Assembly: GCA_002887195.1 (NCBI GenBank) | Contig: PJAB01000241.1 | Span: 1 to 32,585, forward strand | From: Chrysochromulina parva | Taxonomy: Eukaryota > Haptophyta > Prymnesiales > Chrysochromulinaceae | Direction of reading: 5' to 3' | Length of the DNA: 32,585 bases | In this document: piece by piece, positions 1 to 7,676 of the stretch | Layout: every line of letters starts with the position of its first letter | How positions within the stretch are numbered: position 1 is the stretch's first letter | Program-made: the position numbers and the translations under genes | Notes under the pieces: generated by a model | What the model saw: only the letters and a program-made list of their open reading frames with translations | Told to the model about the DNA's origin: nothing | The model's database searches: none

Positions 1-180
1 TGTAAAGATACATGATACGTGATACGTGATTCTGACTTTGTATTGATTATCGAACATGTCGGACAAGTTCATGAACATGTCGGAAAGACCCACGATCATG
101 TCGGAAAGATCATGGGTCCCACGATATCGACATGATGGATCATGTATCATGTATCATGTATCATGTATCTTGCATCCGTC
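1..180. repeat. Short-period direct and inverted repeats
   Basis: The first 180 bases are AT-rich compared with the rest of the window and are built from short repeats. ATGTCGGA(A/C)A recurs three times between about 55 and 110. A 7-bp unit, ATCATGT, is repeated in tandem at about 134-168. GATACGTGAT is repeated near 13-30. A loose inverted repeat (GACCCACGAT near 87 against ATCATGGGTC near 108) could form a hairpin. I see no gene here. It may be the edge of a satellite or a degraded mobile element, but there are no terminal repeats or coding remnants to support that. Confidence 0.6.
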
Positions 181-703
181 CGACCCCCATACAAACACAT
201 CATCTTACCGGGAACTACAGTCGTTGTCAAAAGTCCTGTAAAAGGGGGTCCCTTCCAACATCGCCGAACGGCCGCTTGTTTGGCGGGAGTTGCAATTGAC
301 GACGCCGAAATCATTGCGATGGAATATCCGTCCGTCCTCCCGCGCGCAACTCGTGGCGCCCTCCACGGCGCATGCTGAGACGACTGATGGCCACGGTGCG
401 CGCGCGCACTCGCACCAGCCAAGGCTGCTGCACTCATACCCTGACCCGTGAAGAGGCACATTGCGCCGCTTCCACGGACGTGTGGTTCGCGTGCTGGCTG
501 GAGCCCTCATCCACCCTCGTGCCAGGTTGCCTCACCGGCGTGACTCAGCGGCCTGCGTACGCCTCGCACGCTCGCCTGACAGCCGCTCGCCAGACAACTC
601 ACTGCTCCACGCTGACCGCGCGGCTAGCACCACGCTCACGACACCACGCTCTGATGCTCGTGCCACGCAGCTGCACTACGGTCCGCCGACCAACAATGAA
701 GAG
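181..703 (+). other. Upstream region of the PCMTD-like gene, with a possible 5' exon
   Basis: No independent gene is evident. The reading frame of the downstream methyltransferase stays open from about 461 to 704 but contains no ATG there, so either translation starts at ATG 704 or a small upstream exon exists. One candidate is ATG 387 with a donor GTGCGC at 396 and an acceptor after CAG at 670, which would add Met-Ala-Thr plus Leu-His-Tyr-Gly-Pro-Pro-Thr-Asn-Asn-Glu-Glu before the Met at 704. The residues just before 704 (NNEE) resemble the acidic stretch near the N terminus of animal PCMTD proteins, which mildly favours an upstream start. This is inference only. Confidence 0.35.
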
Positions 704-2150
704 ATGGTCGCCAGCCTGACGCGCCACGGCTCCATCTGGTCGCCCGAAGTCATCGCCGCCTTCTCCCAGGTCGATCGCGGTAAGCTGCGCGCCCTCGGCT
801 CCGCTCAGTCAGTCAGCGCCACGCTCGCACCGCCGCGTCTGTTGCTGGCCGCTGCCACGCGAAGCCCTCGGCTCACCTCGAGTCGTTGGCCCACTCGCGC
901 GCTCAGGACACTTCATAGACCTGCCCTCGAACGAGACCGAGGAGACGCGCTTCCGCAACAATCCGTACCGAAACGGCGTGCAACACCTGAGCGCGCCAGG
1001 CATCTACGGCTGCGCACTCGAGGCGCTCGAGCTAAGGGAGGGGCACTGCTTCCTCAACGTGTGCTCAGGCACGGGCTACTTCTCCGCGCTCGCGTCGCAG
1101 ATCCTGGGCAAGAAGGCGGTTCACCGCGCGATCGAGCTGCGGCCCGAGCTCATCGAGCACGCGAGCGCCAAGCTCGCCGCCATCGACTGCTCGCACGTCG
1201 AGCTCGTTCTCGGGTCTTGCCTCGCGCTCTGCCCAGATACGTCGATGCGCTTCGAGCGGATCTATCTCGGCGCCGGCGCGGACGAGACGATGCGCGCGAT
1301 CCTGTTCCGGATGCTCGAGATGGGTGGTGTGCTCGTTGGCCCGTTTGCCGGCGCCGACGGGAACCAACGGCTGCTGCGCGTGCGCCGCGTCAACGAGGCC
1401 GAATTCGACGTCACTGAACTCATGCATGTGCAGTTCACGCCGCTGCTGCCGGCGACTAGCTCCTTCGCTGGCATGCCGTCGCCCATGCCCGCCACGCCGC
1501 CGACGCCGCCGACGGCGCTCCACATGCCGGCGGGTACGCCCTCGCCGCTCCAGCCGGCCAGTCCGCGGGGCGTGAGAACACGCACCTTGCTAGCTCCGAT
1601 TAGCTTGCCCGCACCCACCTGGGCCCCTGAGCTGCATGATCGCTTCCCTCCGGCGCACCGCGCGGCGGTGCGGACGCTGCTTCTGACGCATGCACGGCCC
1701 GACAGCCTGCTGGCCAAGGTGCCCAAGGATGTCCTCGTCGACGTCCTCATCCCACATCTCGGCTACGCTGCCTTCCAACGAGTGACCTCGTCAGGGGCAA
1801 GCAGCGGGACGGGCGACGACGCGAAGGCGTCACCCGCCGCGAGCCCGGCCGTGGCCAACGATGAGGCAGGTAGCAGCCAGAGCGAGGACGAGGACGAGGA
1901 CGAGGACGTGGACGTGGAGGCGGAGGGCTCAGAGGCAGAGCCGCGCACGCGCTTGAGCTCCTGCAGACCGAGCAATAGCAGCGAGGCCTCCGTCTCCACG
2001 CGCTCGCGCAGCTACGAGGAGGAGGACTACGACGAGGAGGATCCCGAGCAGCATCTGAGACTGCCGCTCCCGCCCCCCTCGATCCCGCCGGTGCGCACGC
2101 CCGCTGACGCGGAGAGGCGCGGGCTGCGACGGCTGCTTCGCTGCTTGTAG
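704..2150 (+). CDS. PCMTD-like protein (isoaspartyl O-methyltransferase domain), two exons
   Basis: Exons 704-779 and 907-2150; the intron 780-906 has GTAAGC/CTCAG ends and restores one frame across a split Gly codon, giving 439 residues. Residues about 10-190 follow the protein-L-isoaspartate methyltransferase fold as found in animal PCMTD1/2: VDRGHFID, NPYRNGVQHLSAPGIYG, then the AdoMet-binding motif FLNVCSGTGYFS at about 74-85. After a Pro/Thr-rich linker, a second conserved block (WAPELHDRFPPAHRAAVRTL to VLVDVLIPHL) resembles the C-terminal SOCS-box-like helix of PCMTD proteins, which act as cullin-RING substrate adaptors. The last third is acidic low complexity (runs of Glu/Asp) and ends Arg/Leu-rich. 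Known family role: binding AdoMet and possibly recognising isoaspartyl-damaged proteins; animal members have weak or no methyltransferase activity. The exact N terminus is uncertain. The family call is firm; orthology to PCMTD rather than plain PCMT is inferred from the HLSAP block and the C-terminal extension. Confidence 0.85.
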
Positions 2151-2592
2151 ACCTCCCTTGTTTTGGGGTGGGTTGTGTCAAGCCCAAGGTCGGCCGCTGC
2201 TTGCGCCTCTCTTTTATAGACTTGCGATCCGCCCCCCTTGTTTCCTTTGTGCCCGAGTGCCGTGTGGGGGTCGTGTGGGGCGGGTCGCGTGTGATGACAT
2301 CACGATTCTGATGTGTGCGTGCGTGCGTGTTGCGCGGTCTTGTGGACCATGCGGCGTCCTCAAGATCCGCGATGCGCGAGACGATGGCCGGCGCACACTC
2401 ACAGCGGTCCTCAATGAGCGTGAGCGTGTAATACATGTATACCGGCGGGCTCGGCTGAGGGAAGGGTATAGAAAACGAGGACTTTGTCTGTCTGAACAGT
2501 GTCTGAACTTGACTTGTGATGTTTTCCCCAACCCCCCACTCCTTCGGGACTGCGACGTGGGTCGAGGCCTCTCTCTCGTCCGTGCAGGAAGA
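2151..2592. other. Noncoding: 3' region of the methyltransferase gene and 5' region of RPL26
   Basis: This 442-bp gap holds no convincing coding sequence. It is GT-rich near 2270-2340 and contains AATACATGTATA at about 2429-2440, the only AT-rich motif, which could be core-promoter material for RPL26 about 150 bp downstream. No canonical AATAAA polyadenylation signal is seen. Confidence 0.5.
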
Positions 2593-3576
2593 ATGAAGTT
2601 CGACCCGGTGAGCTCTCCCTCCTGCCGCGCCGCACCGACTCAGAGCGCACTCTGGCAGCCGCCGGCGCAAACGCAGACCGCACGATAGCGCTGCCTCACA
2701 GGCGGCGCTGGCTGCCTCATCCGTGGCACCCTCGCTTGGCGCTGCGGCCTAGCTGCTGCCTGGCTCAGCTCCCTGTTTGCTCACGGGTCTCGCTGTGTAT
2801 TTCCCTGACCACCACAGGCGGTCTCTTCGGACCGCGGCAAGTCGCGCAAGGCGTACTTCAAGGCGCCTTCGTCTGTCCGCCGCATTCTCATGAGTGCTGC
2901 GCTCTCATCAGAGCTGCGCAACAAATACCATGTGCGATCGATGCCGGTGCGCAAGGACGACGAGGTCAACGTTGTGCGGGGAACGTACAAAGGGCGCGAG
3001 GGCAAGGTGACTCTCGCTGCCCTTACCGAACGTGGCGGCGGCGCGCAGCTCGTGCCCTGGCTTGCGGCGGGCTGATCGGCAGTTGTTCAGACGGCTTAGG
3101 TTTTCGGGGCTCGGTTTGCGGAGCTCGGCCCCTCGATCGCCGCCCCGCAGCCGCAATGCTCGCACACGCGGGGCTCTGGGCGCCAACGCCATAGCGTTGG
3201 AAGACCTGGCCGCCCTCGCGTTGCGCGGACACGGAAAAGCGGCGGCGCCTTGAGTGGTACTGATTGCTTGCTGGCGCCATCATGGCACCCTTTGACTGCG
3301 TGGTTTCTGACACCATCTCGCCCGTCCTCTTCGCTCCCGCAGGTGATCCAGTGCTACCGCAAGAAGTGGGTCATCCACATTGAGCGGATTACGCGCGAGA
3401 AGGCGTCGGGAGCGACTGTGCAGGTCGGCATCCACCCCTCAAAATGCGTCATCACCAAGCTGAAGCTCGACAAGGACCGCAAGGCCATCCTCGACCGCAA
3501 GAACAGCGAGACCAAGACCGACAAGGGCAAGGGCAAATTCACCGAGAAGGACGTTGCCATGGCTGACGTCGACTAG
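2593..3576 (+). CDS. RPL26: 60S ribosomal protein L26 (uL24), three exons
   Basis: Exons 2593-2607, 2818-3006 and 3343-3576. Introns 2608-2817 and 3007-3342 both run GTGA...CAG in phase 0. The joined product is 145 residues, the same length as human RPL26. Exon 1 encodes only MKFDP, the conserved beginning of the family. Exon 2 carries [18 protein letters not shown], then [18 protein letters not shown], then the KOW motif around [12 protein letters not shown]. Exon 3 carries the [17 protein letters not shown] block and [20 protein letters not shown], with a short Lys-rich, acidic-ended tail. uL24 binds 23S/25S-type rRNA near the polypeptide exit tunnel and is an early-assembling large-subunit protein. 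The introns sit right after the first five codons and within the KOW domain. An early, tiny first exon is common in ribosomal protein genes. Nothing suggests a pseudogene. Confidence 0.96.
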
Positions 3577-3988
3577 CCACACATCTACATATGGTTCACA
3601 GTCACGGAGGAGGCACCGGAGCGGGTCTCGGCGGCGAGGTCGAAGCGCGCGTTAGAAGGATTCTATTTTTTCGAAACATCCTATTGATAAAACGGATGGG
3701 GCTAGGTGATCGCGCAGCACAGCCGCAAATGCCGTACCCATCCATTCTCAGTTAGGAGTTTGCCCCCCGCCCCCCGCGCCGCCTCCGCGCTCCGGGCTCC
3801 GCGTCCGTCCGGCGGGCGCGCCGGCCGTCCGAAACCGCGTCCCGGGTTCAAAATTGAAAATACAATATTTACCTCGTCATACTCATAGCGGACCCGACTG
3901 TACACGTGTTCTTCCATCTTCGAACAGTAGACAAGGTCTTTCAGGCGCCCCGGCTCGCTCGGCCGTACTAGCGAAGTCACATACAGGG
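3577..3988. other. Convergent intergenic region with an AT-rich island
   Basis: RPL26 (+) and the SnoaL-domain gene (-) converge here. The 412 bp contain an A/T-rich patch at 3661-3695 (TTCTATTTTTTCG) and another at 3848-3893 (CAAAATTGAAAATACAATAT). They are separated by a GC-rich Pro/Arg-codon-like stretch that has no conserved coding signal. The AT patches are plausible 3'-end processing or termination sequences. A roughly similar AT patch lies in the other convergent gap near 13329-13370. Confidence 0.45.
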
Positions 3989-5248
3989 TCAGGCCGGGGC
4001 ATCGCGGCGCCGTAGCTCGGGCCGCAGCGATAGGTACGCGCACAACCCGTAGAACGGCACAAACTTGGCGAGCGCGCGGAGGGCGCCTGCGTCGCCAGCG
4101 GCCACGCCACGGCGCTTGAGGTCGTCGTCGACCAGCCACCCCTGGAAGCCGCCAAAGAGCACGAGGTCGACCACGAAGGAGGAGCCAAGCCTGTCGTCGC
4201 TCAGGAGTGTGCTCAGGGAGGCGAGGCGCGTTGGAACGTCGCCAAACTCGGGGCGCGCGGCGCAGCCCCACGCGACGGCTCCGGTGCCGACCGCTGCCAG
4301 TAGCGGGCCGAGCCCCCTCCACTCGCTCACCAGAGCCTCTGTAGGCTGCAGGTCCTCGAACGTGACGTCGTCGTCGGTCTCAGTGGTGCGAACTACGAGA
4401 TACGGGAGCAAGAAGGCGTTGGTGAGGAGCTGCATGCCGGCGGCGACGGGCGCCATCGAGCCCGACGGGCGGCCCGGCCGCCCGTCCGAGAGGAAGCCAG
4501 CATAGGCCGCCGCCCATGCTAAGAGCAAGTTGAAGATGGCCTCGAGCCCGGGATGGAGCACAGGCGCAAACGGGAGCCCGAGGGCGGGGGCGACGAGCCA
4601 AAAGTTGAGCGAGAGGCCGAGCACCTCCTCCCATGTGGCCCCGTCCAGCTGCGTCGCGTCCGGCCCGGGCAGGATGCCGTTCGAGAAGAAGACGATTGAG
4701 ACGTACGCTACCCACGCGACGAGGGGCACTACGCGGATTGGCTCAGCAATCAGCTTGGACGCGATACTGAGGAGGAGGAGCGAGGCCGAGCCGGGCTTGA
4801 AGGGCGCAGGCTCGGGCACGTCGAATCCAGAGACGAGCAGGCCCGTGCTCGGATTCGCCCGGTACATGGAGCAGCCGCGCGTGAACGGCAGCGGCTTGCC
4901 GTCATTTTCCACGTGCCACTGCACGCCGACGGTATCACCGCCGTCTGCAATGTCATCGATACAGAACTGAAAGGTGGGAGGCAGAGCATCGGCCACTCGG
5001 TTCAAATGGTTCTTGAGCGCCACCTTTCCCGTGAAGGCGCCCGCGTACTGGGTGTCGTCGTACACACAATCCTCTGCGAAGCAATCACATGCGGTGTCCA
5101 TGTCGCGGACATTCCATGCGGCAAAGTACCGTCGAATAGAGGCGACGGCACGGCCCTCACGCTGCTTGGGCGCGAAAGGATTTCTCGGTGGCGTGAATGT
5201 CGCGGGCAGCAGCGCTGCGGTCCACACGGTGCACAAGGCCATGTACAT
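3989..5248 (-). CDS. SnoaL/NTF2-like domain fused to a multi-pass membrane domain; probably plastid
   Basis: A single uninterrupted frame of 419 residues, from ATG at 5248 to TGA at 3989. Residues 1-17 (MYMALCTVWTAALLPAT) look like a signal peptide and are followed by FTPPRNPF, which fits the ER-then-plastid leader of secondary-plastid algae. Residues about 33-150 form a SnoaL-like (NTF2-fold) domain: RYFAAWNVRDMDTACDCFAEDCVYDD, then FQFCIDDIADGGDTVGVQWH, then LPFTRGCSMYR. These match the plant chloroplast NTF2-family proteins such as the Arabidopsis At1g71480 type, including the GCSxYR segment. The remaining about 250 residues contain six or seven hydrophobic segments (for example VVPLVAWVAYVSIVFF, VLGLSLNFWLVAPALGL, AIFNLLLAWAAAYAGFL, FVVDLVLFGGFQGWLV, FVPFYGLCAYLSL), so the C-terminal part is likely an integral membrane domain. 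I do not recognise this C-terminal family. SnoaL folds range from enzymes to binding modules, and no catalytic assignment is possible here. Confidence 0.8.
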   Translation of the reverse strand: MYMALCTVWTAALLPATFTPPRNPFAPKQREGRAVASIRRYFAAWNVRDMDTACDCFAEDCVYDDTQYAGAFTGKVALKNHLNRVADALPPTFQFCIDDIADGGDTVGVQWHVENDGKPLPFTRGCSMYRANPSTGLLVSGFDVPEPAPFKPGSASLLLLSIASKLIAEPIRVVPLVAWVAYVSIVFFSNGILPGPDATQLDGATWEEVLGLSLNFWLVAPALGLPFAPVLHPGLEAIFNLLLAWAAAYAGFLSDGRPGRPSGSMAPVAAGMQLLTNAFLLPYLVVRTTETDDDVTFEDLQPTEALVSEWRGLGPLLAAVGTGAVAWGCAARPEFGDVPTRLASLSTLLSDDRLGSSFVVDLVLFGGFQGWLVDDDLKRRGVAAGDAGALRALAKFVPFYGLCAYLSLRPELRRRDAPA

Positions 5249-5847
5249 CGCGAGAAAGTTCTTGAGGAATCTTGACTCGTGTGAACCCTTTTTTTCTCAC
5301 GACTACACCGAGGCGTCGTGGCCATTTCTGTACGCTCTCTGGCCGCTTACTAACCGCTTACGCCCAATGCGCAATCTGCGCAATGGCTCGACCCGCTTAG
5401 AAGTAATAACGTCGATCGTCGCGTATACGACGCCCGAACCGGATACCGGTGGAGCGAACATGTAGCTCAAGCTGGAACTCGACTGCGCTATGGACCTCCG
5501 ACCGATCCCTACGTCTAGTTCGACACGCCGCCGCACACAAAGCTCCACACAATAAGTTCAAAAGGGTTCAAAGAATCGGAGTCGAGACTGCAATGGCGAA
5601 CGGTTCATTGGCGAACGGTTGAATGACGAATGAGGTCATCTCCGCGATTGTCATTCCGCCTTTCCGCGGCGTATTTGAATAAGAGCCGAAGCTAGCAGGT
5701 CAGGCGGCGAGCACGACCGCCGCTCTTGACACTGCTGCGCGCGAGCGGCGAGCACTACCGCCGCTCGCACGAGCTCTTTGTTGCGAGCTCGGCAGGCGCA
5801 CCATGAGAGCGCACCCCACGGAGCCAACGTAAAGGAGGCTGAGGCAC
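5249..5847. other. Noncoding upstream region with short direct repeats
   Basis: This 599-bp gap lies between two minus-strand genes and should hold the promoter of the SnoaL-domain gene and the 3' region of the zinc-finger gene. Two short direct repeats are visible: TGGCGAACGGTT at 5594-5605 and again near 5609-5620, and GGCGAGCAC(G/T)ACCGCCGCTC near 5706-5725 and 5748-5767. No reading frame here resembles a known protein. Confidence 0.5.
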
Positions 5848-7206
5848 TCAAAGCTCCATCGAATTCATGTACGACGCCATCGTGTCATCGGAACCGGTCG
5901 AGGTCACCGAATTCAAGTAGGACGCCATGTCGCTCACGTCGTCGTCGTCCTCCTCGTCCTCGTCCTGTGCCTCAGCCAACGCCTTGGCCGTCGCGCGCAG
6001 AACCGCTATCAGCCCCTCCGTGTGATGATCGTCGGCGTCGTCGTCCTCGTCCGCGTCCTGGTGCCTGCTGTGGACCGGGCTGACCGAGGGGGTACGCACC
6101 CCGTTCTCCCCCTCCTCCTCCTCCTCCTCAATCAACTCGCAGGGACTCGCCCCATAGCTTGCCTCCGCGGCACGAACTTGGTCCATCAAATACGCGATCA
6201 GCTTGATCTCCGAGTCCGCTGGGACTGTCGAGCCAGATTGGGAGCTCGAGGTGCCAGATTGGCCAGATTGGCCAGATTGGCCAGATTGGGAGCTCCCCGG
6301 CCGAGATTGGGAGCTCCCCGGCCGAGATTGGGAGCTCATTGGCCGAGATTGGGAGCTCATTGGCCGACTGCGCTTCTCGCCGCCGACCAAAGGGAGGCCC
6401 GCCTCGTCCACCGCGTCGAAGAGCGTCTGTGTGAGCAGCATGCCCCCCTCCCTCTCGTACCAGTCTTTCTCATCCACAATGATGCCACGCGGGTGCTTGG
6501 TGCCCTTGCCCAGGGAAAGGGATGCCTTGGCGGTGGGGACGGCAGTGGCCGGGCGCGAGGAGGTGGCAGTGGCCGGGCGCGAAGAGGTATCTTGCTGGCT
6601 AAAGGCGTCGAGCTGACGGCGCAGCTCTCGCCGCTGGACGCACTCGGGCTCCTCGCACAGCTGGCTCAGCGCCTTGTGACTGCAAAGGCCGTGCGCGCAG
6701 ATGCGCATGTGCCTCTTGAGGCTGCTCGACTGCGAGAACCGCTTGTCGCAGGGCTCAAATTCACACGCGAATGGCCGCTCGCCCATGTGCGTTCGCCTGT
6801 GCGTCGTCAGGTGCCCCGACTCGGAGAAGCACTTGCCGCACCCCTCATGGTCGCAGACAAAAGGCTTCACGCCCGTGTGGGTTCGCTTGTGCCGGTTGAG
6901 GGCGCCAGAGTGGGAGAACCGCTTGCCGCAGCCGTCGTAATCGCAGGCGAAGGGCTGGTCGCCCGTGTGTGTGCGCGTGTGCGTCGTCAGGTGCCCCGAC
7001 TCGGAGAAGCACTTGCCACAGCCCTCAAAGGTGCAGGCAAAAGGTCGGTCGCCCGTGTGCGTGCGCTCATGCGTCGTGATGGTGCTCAGATGGGCAAAGC
7101 GCTTGCCGCAGCCCTCGTACGTGCAGATGAAGGGGCGGGGGCGGTCCACCTCCCCCTCCCCCTTCTCGCCCGCCATCAACTTGGGGCTGCTGTGTGCCGC
7201 GGCCAT
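5848..7206 (-). CDS. C2H2 zinc-finger protein with five TFIIIA-type fingers
   Basis: 452 residues from ATG at 7206 to TGA at 5848, with no introns seen. Five consecutive fingers of about 30 residues occupy roughly residues 28-172. Each has C-X4-C-GK(R/C)F...H-X3-H spacing (for example CTYEGCGKRFAHLSTITTHERTH) joined by TGDRPF/TGVKPF-type linkers, as in TFIIIA, Krueppel and GLI/ZIC proteins. The fifth finger is less regular (CEFEPCDKRF...HMRICAH). A Cys-containing stretch after it (CSHKALSQLCEEPEC) could be an additional metal-binding element. The C-terminal half is Ser/Gln-rich, with a 7-residue tandem repeat (RP(M/G)SSQS) and QSG repeats, then acidic runs of Glu/Asp, which suggest a disordered activation region. 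The two copies of the FSESGHLTTH finger are nearly identical, indicating internal duplication. Expected role: nuclear sequence-specific DNA binding. The target cannot be predicted. Confidence 0.9.
   Translation of the reverse strand: MAAAHSSPKLMAGEKGEGEVDRPRPFICTYEGCGKRFAHLSTITTHERTHTGDRPFACTFEGCGKCFSESGHLTTHTRTHTGDQPFACDYDGCGKRFSHSGALNRHKRTHTGVKPFVCDHEGCGKCFSESGHLTTHRRTHMGERPFACEFEPCDKRFSQSSSLKRHMRICAHGLCSHKALSQLCEEPECVQRRELRRQLDAFSQQDTSSRPATATSSRPATAVPTAKASLSLGKGTKHPRGIIVDEKDWYEREGGMLLTQTLFDAVDEAGLPLVGGEKRSRPMSSQSRPMSSQSRPGSSQSRPGSSQSGQSGQSGQSGTSSSQSGSTVPADSEIKLIAYLMDQVRAAEASYGASPCELIEEEEEEGENGVRTPSVSPVHSRHQDADEDDDADDHHTEGLIAVLRATAKALAEAQDEDEEDDDDVSDMASYLNSVTSTGSDDTMASYMNSMEL
6252..6365. 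repeat. Coding minisatellite in the zinc-finger gene
   Basis: Two adjacent in-frame tandem repeats. A 9-bp unit GCCAGATTG occurs about four times at 6253-6289 (encoding Gln-Ser-Gly on the minus strand). It is followed by about four copies of a 21-bp unit containing GAGATTGGGAGCTC at 6288-6365 (encoding the seven-residue RP(M/G)SSQS unit). Copy number is likely to vary between strains without breaking the frame. Confidence 0.85.
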
Positions 7207-7676
7207 AAAAAAGGTTTCGGAAATAGCCGCGGGCTGCAGCCGCGCCGTGCAGGGCCAATTTGAGACGCCGTCATCAGCGCAGGTTCCGTCCTAAAACGCC
7301 GACATGTTTTTAGTTTCGTCACAAATTGACCGAAAATGAAACTTCTCATCAACTCCGATTTGTCCAAAGTGACAGTAATCAAGACGAGTGGACGAAGGCT
7401 CTTGGGATTGAAAAAAATCAGTGTGTCGTGTGTGTTGTTGATGCTTTGAACTGGAGATTCACTGATAGTATCCGACTGAAATCAATTGACTGAAATCGTG
7501 TGTGGATTTCACATTGTGTCCAGGTCCACGACACAATCACATTGTATTATCACATTGTATTATTACCCCGACCTACTAAAAAACCTTGTCATATCTATAA
7601 TCGGTCAGTCGTCAGACGGCGAGACGCGCCAGTATGCAGTAACTTGCCACCGAATCGAATTGGAAAATCTGTCAAG
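7207..7676. other. Noncoding, AT-rich region upstream of the zinc-finger gene
   Basis: 470 bp between the 3' end of the glutathione-synthetase-like gene and the start of the zinc-finger gene, both on the minus strand. It is distinctly AT-richer than its surroundings. A perfect 13-bp tandem repeat (TCACATTGTATTA) lies at 7537-7549 and 7550-7562, and GACTGAAATC occurs twice near 7472-7499. No coding potential is seen. Confidence 0.5.

Noticed and set aside
1747..2670. Minus-strand 307-codon open frame over the methyltransferase 3' end
   Set aside because: Arg/Pro-rich shadow of the acidic tail and its 3' region, without recognised domains.
3577..3988. tRNA or snRNA gene in the intergenic gap (GGTTCAAA-like box near 3845)
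   Set aside because: GGGTTCAAAATT resembles a B box, but no cloverleaf, A box or acceptor pairing could be found around it.
6022..7263. Plus-strand 413-codon open frame
   Set aside because: Antisense to the zinc-finger gene; high GC keeps stops rare, and the translation has no domain.
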